Shown: positions 4,686 to 5,445 of the stretch, piece after piece
How the letters are laid out: each line of letters opens with the position of its first letter
How positions within the stretch are numbered: position 1 is the first letter of the stretch
Assembly: GCA_005877365.1 (NCBI GenBank)
Contig: VBPP01000022.1
Coordinates: 1 to 5,445, forward strand
Source: Nitrososphaerota archaeon
GTDB taxonomy: Archaea; Thermoproteota; Nitrososphaeria; Nitrososphaerales; Gagatemarchaeaceae
DNA length: 5,445 nucleotides
Reading direction: 5' to 3'
The notes under the pieces: generated by a model
The model's input: the letters and a program-made list of their open reading frames with translations, nothing else
Database searches by the model: none
Told to the model about the DNA's origin: nothing
Position numbers and translations under genes: made by a program

Positions 4686-5445
4686 CTACCTCACGCGCCT
4701 CAGTGCGTCGTACGGCTCCATCCGGCTCGCGACCCTTGCGGGCCACCATGCCGCCAGTATGCCGGTGAAGACTGTCGCGGCCATCGCCGAGAGAAGGATG
4801 GCGAGTACCTCCTCCAGGGGTGGAGAGATGTATGATACGCCTATCTCAGCGATTATCCTCGCGTAGAAGAGACTGAAGAGCGCGTAAGCGCCGATTATCC
4901 CCAGGGCCCCTGCCGTTCCCGTTACGACTACCGACTGACTGAGGACCAGCCCCCGGATGAAAGAGCGGGTTGCGCCGATCGACCTCAGGAGTCCGAACTC
5001 CCTCTGGCGCTCTCTGACGGAAAGGGTCGTCATCGCGCTCACCAACAGGACCGAGCCAACCCAGACGAGCGTCCCCGAGATTCCAAACTGGTAGAGAAGA
5101 CCGGCGAAACGCACATTGGCCGAGTGAGCAAGCGCGTTGAACGTGAAAGCCTGGACGTCGGGGTCTGCTGTCAGAATCTTCTGCACTTCCAGGTCGGGGT
5201 TGACGCCGTCGTCCAGCTTCACGAAAATGGCGCTGGCCTGCCCCAGCCGGAAGCTCAACGGTGCCATGAAATCGGGGTCTCCCTGGTTCGGATGAAGGCC
5301 CTGCCAGGTGAGCATCTTCGCCGCGGTGTCTGTGGAGATGAAGACGACGTTGTCGAGGAAGGTGCCGGTGGGGGCGAGCCTGTACCTGGGAATGATCGTC
5401 GTGCCGTAGAAGCGACCTCCGTGGCTCGGTATCGTATCCCAAGGC
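4686..5445 (-). CDS. MacB/FtsX-family ABC transporter permease, C-terminal part
   Basis: The gene continues past the right edge; 252 C-terminal residues are visible, ending at TAG 4688-4686. The first 115 or so belong to the extracytoplasmic MacB-like core domain (RYRLAPTGTFLDNVVFIS, later ASAIFVKLDDG and a VQKILTADPDVQAF repeat-like segment). Three membrane segments follow at about residues 120-140 (GTLVWVGSVLLVSAMTT), 166-193 and 211-234. Between the first two lies the typical cytoplasmic loop RERQREFGLLRSIGATRSFIRGLVLSQS, the coupling region conserved in FtsX-type permeases that contacts the ATPase subunit. The tail WPARVASRMEPYDALRRVR is the family's standard end. Such permeases work with a LolD/MacB-type ATPase, often in lipoprotein or peptide export or as mechanotransmission modules. 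The partner ATPase would be outside the window. Confidence 0.92.
   Translation of the reverse strand, partial: PWDTIPSHGGRFYGTTIIPRYRLAPTGTFLDNVVFISTDTAAKMLTWQGLHPNQGDPDFMAPLSFRLGQASAIFVKLDDGVNPDLEVQKILTADPDVQAFTFNALAHSANVRFAGLLYQFGISGTLVWVGSVLLVSAMTTLSVRERQREFGLLRSIGATRSFIRGLVLSQSVVVTGTAGALGIIGAYALFSLFYARIIAEIGVSYISPPLEEVLAILLSAMAATVFTGILAAWWPARVASRMEPYDALRRVR

Noticed and set aside
4846..5442. Second long minus-strand frame inside the ABC permease
   Set aside because: The Arg/Gly/Pro-rich translation lacks membrane helices; the overlapping frame carries the FtsX-type motifs.
1..5445. tRNA or rRNA genes, CRISPR arrays, insertion sequences, attachment sites
   Set aside because: I saw no cloverleaf, ribosomal segment, regularly spaced repeats, transposase or terminal inverted repeats by eye; nearly all bases lie in or next to coding genes.

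Overview
The window looks archaeal. The evidence is several gene starts with an A/T-rich TATA-like box centred about 25-29 bases upstream and no Shine-Dalgarno sequence (leaderless transcripts), GTG and TTG starts, one GGTGA-type Shine-Dalgarno inside an operon, heavy AGG/AGA arginine use, and families common in archaea (HxlR, DUF169/COG2043, free-standing Lrp/AsnC effector domains). GC content is moderately high. Phylum cannot be fixed from this sequence; a Thermoproteota or Thermoplasmatota lineage is a guess.

Layout. (1) 1-1590, plus strand: a small biotinyl carrier domain cut by the left edge, then a full biotin carboxylase. Together they supply the carrier and carboxylation half-reaction of an acyl-CoA carboxylase; no carboxyltransferase is in view. 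(2) 1636-2070: an NTF2/SnoaL-fold protein with its own promoter. (3) 2094-3011: a short HxlR-type regulator behind a 15-bp palindrome, then a thioredoxin-fold protein with adjacent cysteines, then a small membrane protein whose frame is broken twice at homopolymers. (4) 3070-3339, minus strand: a small orphan membrane protein. (5) 3407-4153: a DUF169 protein behind a second GTTAC/GTAAC inverted repeat. (6) 4242-4475: a lone Lrp/AsnC effector domain with eight cysteines. (7) 4516-4632, minus strand: a 38-residue SEC-C-like zinc-knuckle miniprotein. (8) 4686-5445, minus strand: the C-terminal part of a MacB/FtsX-type ABC permease, cut by the right edge.

How they may fit together. The first block is ordinary carboxylase metabolism. 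The middle block (2.1-4.15 kb) is the most interesting: a regulator, a thiol protein and a membrane protein form an operon, and the same half-site (GTTAC...GTAAC) lies upstream of both that operon and the DUF169 gene. This suggests a small regulon. Cysteine-rich small proteins cluster around it (vicinal CC, a CCC-containing effector domain, a CxC...C miniprotein), which makes thiol, metal or redox sensing a reasonable hypothesis. That is inference, not something the sequence proves.
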